A stretch of 12,977 bases of DNA from Desulfobacula sp. (GTDB lineage Bacteria; Desulfobacterota; Desulfobacteria; Desulfobacterales; Desulfobacteraceae), in the NCBI GenBank assembly GCA_027858355.1, contig JAQICW010000485.1, positions 1 through 12,977 of the forward strand. Direction: 5' to 3'. The translations under genes and the position numbers were made by a program. Of this stretch, positions 1-6,549 are shown in pieces; the stretch's first letter is position 1, and every line of letters begins with the position of its first letter. Under the pieces are notes generated by a model. The model was not told the DNA's origin and did not search any database. It saw only the letters and a list, made by a program, of their open reading frames with translations.

Positions 1-90
1 ACTAACCTCCAAAATAAACAATAAACCAAAACAAACAATAAACTGGACAATCTTCATTTTCATCTTATTTTATTGCCTTATTCATTTTGT

Positions 91-116
91 ATATCCAGGT
101 AATGGATATTTTTTTT
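91..116 (+). terminator. Possible weak terminator at the left edge
   Basis: A 6-bp inverted repeat (ATATCC at 91-96, GGATAT at 104-109, 7-nt loop) is followed directly by a run of eight T (109-116). The layout is that of an intrinsic terminator, but the stem is AT-rich and short. It would end a gene lying to the left of the window. It could equally be chance in AT-rich DNA. Confidence 0.25.
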
Positions 117-181
117 AACTGCCAATACCTTACAGGCAAGCAAGCCTGAAAGGGTTTGGGAAATCAGGGATAGGGGCTAAA

Positions 182-205
182 GCTATGGATCAATGCTATG
201 GATCA
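182..205 (+). repeat. Short tandem direct repeat upstream of the isomerase gene
   Basis: GCTATGGATCA occurs at 182-192 and again at 195-205, a period of 13 bases, just ahead of the SlyD-like gene. The second copy carries an ATG-containing stretch that opens an upstream in-frame start at 193. That start has no ribosome binding site, so it is not preferred. No function is evident; slippage duplication is the simplest explanation. Confidence 0.6.
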
Positions 206-231
206 TGCCAGATCCTGGAAGGAATGAGATT

Positions 232-810
232 ATGACAGAAGCAATAAAATCAGGGGATACCATTTCTGTTGATTATACTGGAAAACACGAAGACGGGGAA
301 GTATTTGATACTTCCCAGGGCAAAGCACCCCTTACATTTACAGTTGGATCTGGAATGCTGATTCAGGGATTTGATACAGCTGTTATGGGGATGAAAAAAG
401 GGGAGTCAAAATCCGTTATTATCCCTCCTGAACAGGGGTATGGCCTGCGAAATGAGGATGCATTTGTGAATGTGCCCCGCACGCATTTCCCAGAAGAGAT
501 CCCCCTGTCTGAGGGATTGCTGCTTGAACTCCAGGACCCTGAAGGACGTCCGGTTCCGGCACTGGTTGCAGAGATTGGTGAGGATTCGGTTAAAATGGAT
601 ATAAACCATTTTCTTGCAGGAGAAACCCTGACCTTTGACATTACCATCAAAGAAACCGGCGTGGCTCCCCTGGCCCATACTTGCGGGTGCGGGCCTGATG
701 CTAACGGCGGATCTGATGCTAAAGGCGGGTCTGATGCTAACTGCGGATGCGAATCCCATTCTGATGGCTGCTGTTCTGATTCAGAAAGTGGCTGCAATTG
801 CGGCGATTAA
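232..810 (+). CDS. slyD: SlyD-like FKBP peptidyl-prolyl cis-trans isomerase with Cys-rich metal-binding tail
   Basis: Cytoplasmic prolyl isomerase/chaperone of the SlyD class, 192 aa from the preferred start. The ATG at 232 is chosen because GGAAGGA (217-223) lies 8 bases before it and the family N-terminus begins here; an in-frame ATG at 193 would add 13 residues without a good ribosome site. The FKBP fold is shown by VDYTGKHEDGEVFDTS near residues 11-26, GSGMLIQGFDTAVMGM near 37-52, and the insert-in-flap segment from the GYGLRNEDAF region to about residue 120. After about residue 145 comes a tail with eight Cys, in CGC, CGC, CC and CNC clusters, plus two His. In SlyD proteins such tails bind nickel and other metals and support nickel-enzyme maturation. 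The tail contains three 18-bp repeats. The gene is monocistronic with a strong terminator downstream. The family call is firm; the metal role is inferred from the tail. Confidence 0.92.
   Translation: MTEAIKSGDTISVDYTGKHEDGEVFDTSQGKAPLTFTVGSGMLIQGFDTAVMGMKKGESKSVIIPPEQGYGLRNEDAFVNVPRTHFPEEIPLSEGLLLELQDPEGRPVPALVAEIGEDSVKMDINHFLAGETLTFDITIKETGVAPLAHTCGCGPDANGGSDAKGGSDANCGCESHSDGCCSDSESGCNCGD
697..750 (+). repeat. Three 18-bp tandem units in the SlyD tail
   Basis: Units at 697-714, 715-732 and 733-750 encode DANGGS, DAKGGS and DANCGC. The copies differ at few positions, so they look like a recent in-frame expansion that lengthens the metal-binding tail and spaces its Cys clusters. A gain or loss of one unit would keep the reading frame. 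Confidence 0.75.
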
Positions 811-896
811 GTACCTCAAATGAAATAAATTGAGCAAAAGACAAGCAATTTTGTTCAAGTTATAAAATTTGTGGTCCTAAACTGTTTTACTGGTCT

Positions 897-960
897 ATCC
901 TTGCTGGATTCCGGACCGGGGAGCCACTGCCCTTGGCCCGGAATCCAGCAAGGATGTTTT
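897..960 (+). terminator. Intrinsic terminator with a perfect 18-bp stem
   Basis: The arms at 897-914 and 938-955 are perfect reverse complements over 18 bases, separated by a 23-nt GC-rich loop and followed by GTTTTT. The position, 87 bases after the SlyD stop, fits termination of that gene. The stem is longer than needed for termination, so it may also be a copy of a dispersed palindromic element. Confidence 0.8.
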
Positions 961-1028
961 TCAAACTGCTGAGCCTTTATTTTGCTGTCTGATTCGTTAG
1001 CATTCTCTCAGGATTTGTCATGATATGA

Positions 1029-1130
1029 CTATCCCATGCCTTCGTGCATATCCTTGAAAGCCTGCCATTCAGCTTCATTTAACTGGCCGTCTTTATCCTT
1101 ATCCAGGATATTGAAATTATCTTCAATATG
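1029..1130 (-). pseudogene. Remnant of an EF-hand protein (C-terminal fragment)
   Basis: The minus strand reads 33 codons between an upstream in-frame TAG (1131-1133) and a TAG stop at 1029-1031. It contains the canonical 12-residue EF-hand loop DKDKDGQLNEAE, with Asp at positions 1, 3 and 5, Gly at 6 and Glu at 12, then a helix-like WQAFKDMHEGMG terminus. There is no ATG and no ribosome site. It is therefore most simply the 3' end of a lost calcium-binding protein gene whose body has been deleted or mutated. An unusual start such as ATT for a 33-aa protein is possible but unlikely. The loop assignment is secure; the pseudogene status is inferred. Confidence 0.7.
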
Positions 1131-1177
1131 CTAATATGTCAGGAATGAGCAGATAGGAGCTTCAGATATAATATAAT

Positions 1178-1351
1178 ATGGAAACCATGACATCAATTAC
1201 AGGTTTATTCCATCCCCTGATCAAGAAATGGTTTCTTGATTCTTTTTCCAATCCCACTGATATCCAGGAGCTTGCCTGGCCTTTAATGGCCAATAAAAAA
1301 AATGTTCTTATCACAGCACCCACGGGAAGCGGAAAAACCCCATTAAAATAA
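1178..1351 (+). pseudogene. Truncated N-terminus of an Lhr-type DEAD/DEAH helicase
   Basis: From the ATG at 1178 (or the in-frame ATG at 1187) 57 codons are open, ending in TAA at 1349-1351. The residues match the start of Lhr-family large ATP-dependent helicases: a hydrophobic/aromatic segment FHPLIKKWFLDSF, the Q-motif-like PTDIQELAWPLM, and Walker A APTGSGKT at about residues 47-54. Homology stops three codons after Walker A; full Lhr proteins run to well over 800 residues, often about 1500. No DEAH box or later motif follows in any frame. A break therefore lies near 1340. An AGGAG at 1155-1159 is too far from the ATG to be convincing. The product would be inactive. The family call at subfamily level is from memory of the motif spacing. 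Confidence 0.75.
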
Positions 1352-1366
1352 AGCGATCTGCTTTAT
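1348..1366. repeat. Short hairpin at the helicase break point
   Basis: ATAAAGC (1348-1354) and GCTTTAT (1360-1366) form a 7-bp inverted repeat with a 5-nt loop, overlapping the stop codon of the truncated Lhr-type helicase. It sits where homology is lost, so it may be a scar or terminal repeat of whatever entered here. Chance is also plausible at this length. Confidence 0.4.
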
Positions 1367-1462
1367 CCTGCAAGGTAATAAAAAATATGAGGTGCTATTA
1401 TGTTATTCCTTCTTTTTAAAAGGATGAATACGGAGCTTTATAGCCAGTCGACCGGCCTTTGA

Positions 1463-1492
1463 AAATTAATTTCACCTTGATAAAATTAATTT
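1463..1492. promoter_or_regulatory. Paired palindromes, possible operator
   Basis: The self-complementary 10-mer AAATTAATTT occurs at 1463-1472 and at 1483-1492, exactly 20 bases (about two helical turns) apart centre to centre. Two sites on the same face of the helix are what a dimeric repressor would use. They lie about 360 bases before the helicase start, which is far for an operator unless a promoter lies nearby. AT-rich background makes chance a real alternative. Confidence 0.25.
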
Positions 1493-1511
1493 TTATTTTT
1501 GCGTCCATGAT

Positions 1512-1534
1512 AAAGATTTCACACAGAAATCTTT
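1512..1534. repeat. Perfect 9-bp hairpin
   Basis: AAAGATTTC (1512-1520) and GAAATCTTT (1526-1534) are perfect reverse complements with a 5-nt ACACA loop. No T-run follows on either strand, so it is not a standard terminator. It could be a leader structure or a protein site. Confidence 0.5.
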
Positions 1535-1772
1535 CCGACTATCAGGTGCGTTTAATAAAGGGAGCTTAAGGATATTATTTGAATGGTTGAATAATTGAAA
1601 TGCCTTTACAGGCTTTTGAGATGTTGCTATGAAATTCCAGAACAGAATTTTTATTTTATTTTGTCAGAGATCATTCAAAATTACGAGACAAACAGATCTG
1701 TATAATTAAATTGTTAAATGTTAGTGTAAAAAATGAGATATCTCCAAAAAATTATTGGGGACATCAACTTCC

Positions 1773-1801
1773 TTGAAAATATTGTTAATTAAGTATATTC
1801 A
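1773..1801 (+). promoter_or_regulatory. Candidate sigma70-type promoter for the defence operon
   Basis: TTGAAA at 1773-1778 is followed after 17 bases by TATTCA (1796-1801), or after 15 bases by TATATT (1794-1799). The position is about 45 bases before the TTG start of the helicase gene. Neither pair is a strong consensus match and the region is AT-rich, so this is only a best guess. Confidence 0.3.
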
Positions 1802-1846
1802 TTCTTAGTTTCTGAAAGACATTTTAATGATAAAAAAGGATGCTAA

Positions 1847-4800
1847 TTGAATTCTTCTGATCTCACATTTTTCACTAATGAAAGTGGACAAACTTTGCTT
1901 GATCGTTTTAAATCAACTTTAAACGATACAGTTTTGTTTGATATTCTAGTCGGCTATTTTCGATCAAGTGGTTTCTACCAGCTATATGAATCCATTGAAT
2001 CCGTCGATAAAACGAGAATTTTGGTTGGCCTTGGCATAGATGCAAATGCTTACCAAACCATTCAAACCTATCAGAACAAATCAGTTTTGGATTTTGATTC
2101 CCACTACAAAGTAAAACGACAGTTTCAAAATGATTTAATCAATGAGGTTGAAAACTCAACAGGCCAGGATGAAAAACTCGAATTAGGACTTAAAAAATTT
2201 ATAGAATTTCTTCTGGTTGATTGTGCTGAACAAAATCAGGATCTGCAAAATGGCGGTAATGGTAAAAAATTGGAAATCCGCGCATATCCTTCCAAAAACA
2301 TCCACGCGAAAGTATATATAGGCCGATTCGCTCCAGATGACAGAGATTATGGTTTTGTGATTACCGGTTCAAGCAATTTTTCTTATTCCGGTCTTGTGGC
2401 CAATCGTGAATTCAATGTTGAATTACGGCAAAGAAGGGATGTTGAATTTGCTTTGGACCAGTTTGAAACGCTTTGGAAAGAATCTGTTGATATTTCGGAA
2501 GAATTTGTAGATGCAGTAAGGAATAAAACATGGTTGAATGATCAGATCACACCATATGAGCTGTATTTAAAACTTATTTATGAATACCTTCAAGAGGATA
2601 TTAATTTGAGTGATGAAATTGATACCTTCTTGCCTGAAGGATTTATGTCTCTGCAATACCAGCAGCAAGCTGTTATCCAGGTACTAAAAAAACTGGAAGA
2701 GTACAATGGGGTCTTCCTTTCGGATGTGGTTGGATTGGGAAAAACATTTATTGCGGCCCAGCTGCTCCAGCAAATAAAAGGCCGTATTCTAGTCATTTGC
2801 CCGCCAATGATCAAAAGCTACTGGGAAGAAAGTCTTCATGATTTCAGAGTGCCGGCGAAAGTAGAATCTCTTGGGAAATTAGATCAGATTATCCATTTTG
2901 GGCTTGATCGATTCAATTATATTGTTGTTGACGAAGCACACCGTTTCAGAAATGAAACAACCCAGTCATATGCAGACTTGCTGGATATCTGCCGTGGTAA
3001 GAAAGTTATTCTGATTACTGCAACCCCCATGAACAATACCATTGATGATATTTTTTCTCAGCTTAAACTTTTTCAAGCCCCCAAAAGGAGCATGATACCC
3101 GGAATTCCAAACCTTGAAAAATACTTTAACACCCTGCGGAAACGGTTTAAAAATATTGATAAAAAAGATCCTGAATATCATCAGATTGTCTTGGAGGTCT
3201 CAGAAGAAATAAGGGAAAAGATTTTAAAACATGTCATGGTCAGGCGAACTAGAAGTGATGTGACAACCTTTTTTAAAGAAGATATTGAAAATCAGGATCT
3301 TAAATTCCCTGAAATGCAGGACCCTGTAAAAATAGTATATCAATTTGAAGGTCAGCTGGAGTCCATTTTCAACGAAACCATCAACCTTTTGAGTTCATTC
3401 CGTTACTCAAGATATACCCCTTTGCTGTATTACACAGGCAAAAAACGTTTAAGTGAATTTGAAAAGCAGCAGCAGAGGAATGTTGGCGGCTTTATGAAAG
3501 GTATTTTAATCAAACGACTTGAAAGTAGTTTTCATGCCTTCAAAAAGACATTGCACCGATTTGTCCAGTCATACAAAAACTTCATCAAAATGCTGGATCA
3601 GGGGACTGTTTATATCAGTAAAAAAATAGATGTTTACGATCTGCTGGATAATGACGATCTGGAAAAATTGGAAAAATTTATTGAGCAGGAAAAAGTTCAG
3701 AAATACATGGCTGATGATTTTAACCCATTATTCCATAAAGACCTGCAACATGATCTGAAAATTTTAAACGGGCTGTCACATTTATGGACCAAGGTTGTGC
3801 ATGATCCAAAAATCCAAAGCCTAATTCATGCATTAAAGAATGACAAAGCGTTGAAAAGAAAAAAACCAATCATTTTCACGGAATCAAAAGAGACAGGCGA
3901 TTATCTTTATGATTGCCTGAGCCGCGAGTTCCCGGATGGGGTCTTTTCTTTCAGCAGCCAGGGCGGGTGTTTTCAGAATAAAAATGCCACTCTTTCTCCA
4001 TCAATTGCTAAAAATATCATCAAGGCAAACTTTGACCCCAATCAAAAGAACAAGCGAAATGATATCAATATCCTGATTACCACAGACGTTCTTTCAGAGG
4101 GGATTAACCTTCATCGCAGCAATATCCTGATCAATTACGATCTTCCCTGGAATCCCACACGGGTTCTTCAACGATCCGGACGGGTGAATCGCCTGGGTTC
4201 AAGATACTCAAAAATCTATATTTATAATTTTTTTCCGACCACACAGTCTGATGCCCATCTGGGACTTGAAACCAATATTATGAACAAAATACAGATGTTT
4301 CATCATATCCTGGGCGAAGATGCAAAGTATCTGTCAGAGGGCGAAGAGATCGGTAGCCAGGAACTTTTTGATACGTTAAACAAAAAAAATACATATACAG
4401 GCGAAATGGAACCTGTTGATTCCGAACTTAAATATCTTGAGATGATGCGGACACTCAGGGATGAAGATCCAGCTCTGTTTGAACAAATTAAAAAACTCCC
4501 CAAAAAAGCCCGATCCGGTGCCATGGGAGATGGTATTTCAGCAAATCGACTGGTTACTTTTTTCAGGCTCGGAAAATTGAAAAAATTCTATTTAAACACA
4601 GGGCACAGATCCAGAGAAATTACTTTTTTTGATGCCGCTGGCCTAGTTGAATGCTACCCCAAAACACAAAGACAACCCATACCCAAAGATTACTACCAGC
4701 TTCTGGAAACCAATAAGCTGTGTTGTGAACAGGATACGCTGCAAAGTACAGAACCTGATTTAAAAAGTATGGGCGGCAGAAGCAATATTAATTATATTGA

Positions 4801-5089
4801 AAGTAGATTAAAAGAAAGAAGTTTTAAGCAATGCAAAAAATTTACCGATTCAGATGAGGATTTTTTGGATGGTGTAAAGCGGATGATCAAACAGGGAACG
4901 CTTGCTAAAAAAACAGCCATGAATATCAAGCGGGCGCTTGAAAAAACGCTTGACCCTTTAAAAATACTGGAAATCCTTCGAAAACATATCCGGATCATTG
5001 ACAGCCCTGAATCGACAGGCTACAAACAGCATCAATATAAAAGAGAAATTATTCTATCTGCTTATCAGGTAAAAAAAGGGGTTTCATAG
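1847..5089 (+). CDS. PLD-domain/SNF2-family helicase (defence-associated)
   Basis: First gene of the operon: 1080 aa, complete. TTG start at 1847 preceded by AAAAGGA (1834-1840) at 6 bases; no closer alternative in frame. Residues about 1-210 form a phospholipase-D-like module with one HxK...N signature: H153, K155, then GSSNFS with N177 and a downstream EFNVEL. Residues about 265-830 are an SF2/SNF2 helicase core: Walker A GLGKT with K299, DEAH at 362-365, TATP at 391-394, TTDVLSEGINL with D747, and QRSGRVNR at 775-782. The last 250 residues are an unassigned helical C-terminus. Such proteins translocate on double-stranded DNA; with a PLD module they occur in restriction-like defence loci. 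A single HKD half-site would need dimerisation to be catalytic. The function in defence is inferred from its neighbours. The next gene starts 17 bases later. Confidence 0.88.
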   Translation: MNSSDLTFFTNESGQTLLDRFKSTLNDTVLFDILVGYFRSSGFYQLYESIESVDKTRILVGLGIDANAYQTIQTYQNKSVLDFDSHYKVKRQFQNDLINEVENSTGQDEKLELGLKKFIEFLLVDCAEQNQDLQNGGNGKKLEIRAYPSKNIHAKVYIGRFAPDDRDYGFVITGSSNFSYSGLVANREFNVELRQRRDVEFALDQFETLWKESVDISEEFVDAVRNKTWLNDQITPYELYLKLIYEYLQEDINLSDEIDTFLPEGFMSLQYQQQAVIQVLKKLEEYNGVFLSDVVGLGKTFIAAQLLQQIKGRILVICPPMIKSYWEESLHDFRVPAKVESLGKLDQIIHFGLDRFNYIVVDEAHRFRNETTQSYADLLDICRGKKVILITATPMNNTIDDIFSQLKLFQAPKRSMIPGIPNLEKYFNTLRKRFKNIDKKDPEYHQIVLEVSEEIREKILKHVMVRRTRSDVTTFFKEDIENQDLKFPEMQDPVKIVYQFEGQLESIFNETINLLSSFRYSRYTPLLYYTGKKRLSEFEKQQQRNVGGFMKGILIKRLESSFHAFKKTLHRFVQSYKNFIKMLDQGTVYISKKIDVYDLLDNDDLEKLEKFIEQEKVQKYMADDFNPLFHKDLQHDLKILNGLSHLWTKVVHDPKIQSLIHALKNDKALKRKKPIIFTESKETGDYLYDCLSREFPDGVFSFSSQGGCFQNKNATLSPSIAKNIIKANFDPNQKNKRNDINILITTDVLSEGINLHRSNILINYDLPWNPTRVLQRSGRVNRLGSRYSKIYIYNFFPTTQSDAHLGLETNIMNKIQMFHHILGEDAKYLSEGEEIGSQELFDTLNKKNTYTGEMEPVDSELKYLEMMRTLRDEDPALFEQIKKLPKKARSGAMGDGISANRLVTFFRLGKLKKFYLNTGHRSREITFFDAAGLVECYPKTQRQPIPKDYYQLLETNKLCCEQDTLQSTEPDLKSMGGRSNINYIESRLKERSFKQCKKFTDSDEDFLDGVKRMIKQGTLAKKTAMNIKRALEKTLDPLKILEILRKHIRIIDSPESTGYKQHQYKREIILSAYQVKKGVS

Positions 5090-5106
5090 AAGATTAACAA
5101 TTAATT

Positions 5107-5877
5107 GTGTTAAAAAGAAATCTGAATATGGAAAAAGCACAGGCTAAAGAACATATTGAATCGATTTTCCAACATCCATTTGAAAGGGTGTCATATGAAA
5201 ATTTCCTTCGCAACCTGCTCAATGAATTTGAACCCAGGGGCCGCCATTACAGTGGAAATGTGATCCCCCATGCATTTAAACAGCACATCACCCAATATTG
5301 GCGATTGGGCAAATATATTGATCCGAACAGCCTTGAAATGGATTTGCTGGTGGTTGAGGTCAAAAGCCTTGCCAAACTTGACCGGGCAAGGACAGCCCTG
5401 AGAAATTTTGCTGTCAACCGGTTGTCTGTATTTGGGAAAGAATATTCACTCATTGCTTTTTATGCAAAAGAAGACAAGGGATCGGACTGGAGGTTTTCGT
5501 TTGTTAAAATTGAGCCAGTGGCATATCAGGATGAAAAGGGAAAGATCAAAACCCAAAAAGAGCTGACACCTGCCAAGCGGTATTCGTTTCTTGTTGGGGA
5601 GCATGAAAACAGCCACACTGCCCAGGCCCAGTTGCTGGATATCCTGGTGATGGATTATGCAAGACCCAGGATTGAAGACATTGAGAAGGCTTTCAGTATT
5701 GAAAGAGTAACCAGAGAGTTTTTCAACCAGTATAAAGACCTGTTTATATTGCTGGCAGATCACCTTAAAACCCAGCCGCTGTTTAAAAAAGATATTGATA
5801 AATTTCCCCAGAATGTCCATCGGTTTTCAAAAAAACTGCTGGGTCAGATTGTTTTTTTATATTTCCTGCAAAACTAA
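5107..5877 (+). CDS. Fragment 1: N-terminal nuclease-like domain of the restriction-methylase
   Basis: 256-aa open segment up to the first TAA. The start is uncertain: GTG 5107 lies 17 bases after the helicase stop, while ATG 5128 matches the usual MEKAQ-like beginning better; neither has a strong ribosome site. The residues include FLRNLLNEFEPRG near 33-45 and a D72...E84-V-K86 pattern in a hydrophobic strand (LLVVEVKS), which resembles a PD-(D/E)XK core. Then come AFYAKEDKGSDWRFSFVKIEP and a helical tail ending in LLGQIVFLYFLQN. The stop falls at the edge between the nuclease-like domain and the helical connector, so a free 256-aa product could in principle fold. If it is made and active it would lack the target-recognition and methylase parts. 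That is inference. Confidence 0.6.
   Translation: MLKRNLNMEKAQAKEHIESIFQHPFERVSYENFLRNLLNEFEPRGRHYSGNVIPHAFKQHITQYWRLGKYIDPNSLEMDLLVVEVKSLAKLDRARTALRNFAVNRLSVFGKEYSLIAFYAKEDKGSDWRFSFVKIEPVAYQDEKGKIKTQKELTPAKRYSFLVGEHENSHTAQAQLLDILVMDYARPRIEDIEKAFSIERVTREFFNQYKDLFILLADHLKTQPLFKKDIDKFPQNVHRFSKKLLGQIVFLYFLQN
5875..5877 (+). other. Internal TAA stop 1
   Basis: TAA in the frame of the restriction-methylase gene, after ...LYFLQN and before GWLGVPK. Relatives known to me read QKKGW here, so the AAC-TAA pair probably derives from two Lys codons by two adjacent substitutions. It is not a frameshift: the downstream residues continue in the same frame. Confidence 0.85.
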
Positions 5878-5943
5878 GGCTGGTTAGGGGTACCCAAATC
5901 AAAAAAATGGGGCAATGGCGATAAGCGGTTTTTACGTCATCAA

Positions 5944-6513
5944 TTGAACGCAACAGTTGAAAACAACAGCAGTTTTTATACAGATTGTCTCCGTTTTCTT
6001 TTTTATGAAGCATTGGCTAAAGAACGGAATGAGCAGAAGGATCAAGGTTACTATCCCCGCCTTGACTGCAAGATCCCGTTCCTGAACGGCGGTCTGTTCG
6101 AGCCTGATTATGACTGGGAAAAAGAGGCAGTCCATATTCCAAATGATATCTTTACTAACCAGGAAAAAAATAAATCCGGGGATCAAGGGACCGGAATCCT
6201 GGATGTGTTTGACCGCTATAATTTTACGATCAAAGAAGACGAACCCCTTGAAAAAGAAGTGGCGGTTGATCCTGAAATGCTGGGAAAAGTTTTTGAAAAC
6301 ATGCTGGATGTAACGGAAAGAAAAAGCAAAGGCGCATTTTATACCCCCAGGGAAATCGTCCATTATATGTGCCAGGAAAGCCTGATCCATTTTCTGGACA
6401 ATGCATTAAATACATACCAGGAAACAGCATCTGCTTCAGATGTGTTTGAGGAACCCAAAGATTCTCTATTTGCAACTTCCGTCCAGCAGACCCTTTTTCC
6501 GACATCCTCATAA
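5944..6513 (+). CDS. Fragment 2: connector and methylase motif X of the restriction-methylase
   Basis: Open segment between the two TAA codons; the frame is in fact open from 5878, and TTG 5944 is only the first start-like codon. No ribosome site precedes it, so independent translation is unlikely. Family-typical stretches are visible: LRFLFYEALAKER, YYPRLDCKIPFLNGGLFEPD, GTGILDVFDRYNFTIKEDEP, EKEVAVDPEMLGKVFENMLD, and motif X KGAFYTPREIVHYM, which helps bind S-adenosylmethionine. The segment from 5878 to 5943 also encodes conserved family residues (GWLGVPKSKKWGNGDKRFLRH), which shows that the true gene crosses the first stop. It ends at the second TAA just before motif I. Confidence 0.45.
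   Translation: MNATVENNSSFYTDCLRFLFYEALAKERNEQKDQGYYPRLDCKIPFLNGGLFEPDYDWEKEAVHIPNDIFTNQEKNKSGDQGTGILDVFDRYNFTIKEDEPLEKEVAVDPEMLGKVFENMLDVTERKSKGAFYTPREIVHYMCQESLIHFLDNALNTYQETASASDVFEEPKDSLFATSVQQTLFPTSS
6511..6513 (+). other. Internal TAA stop 2
   Basis: Second TAA in the same frame, between methylase motif X (ending 6369) and motif I (starting 6700), in a poorly conserved linker. The residues after it (NTIHVSKKEIEALIRKGPLYLEN) are family-typical. A single substitution from a GAA or AAA codon would be enough. Confidence 0.85.
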
Positions 6514-6549
6514 AATACGATCCATGTTTCGAAAAAAGAGATTGAAGCC

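Larger units (their letters stand above)
1352..1846. other. AT-rich non-coding stretch between the helicase remnant and the defence operon
   Basis: About 495 bases with no gene that can be supported. It holds two copies of the palindrome AAATTAATTT (1463-1472, 1483-1492), a 9-bp hairpin (1512-1534), short AT-rich open stretches without family resemblance, and the likely promoter region of the operon starting at 1847. A 20-codon ORF at 1400-1462 has a GAGGTG ahead of its ATG but no recognisable product. The region probably contains the left boundary of the accessory segment. Confidence 0.6.

Noticed and set aside
193..231. Upstream ATG start adding 13 residues to the SlyD-like protein
   Set aside because: No ribosome site precedes it; GGAAGGA is well placed for the ATG at 232, and family similarity begins there.
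363..797. Two antisense ORFs (144 and 117 codons) over the SlyD gene
   Set aside because: Shadows of a clear gene, repetitive because of the repeats in the tail; no family features.
1400..1462. 20-codon ORF with a GAGGTG ribosome-site-like sequence
   Set aside because: Too short, no recognisable features, AT-rich setting; could be a leader peptide but cannot be supported.
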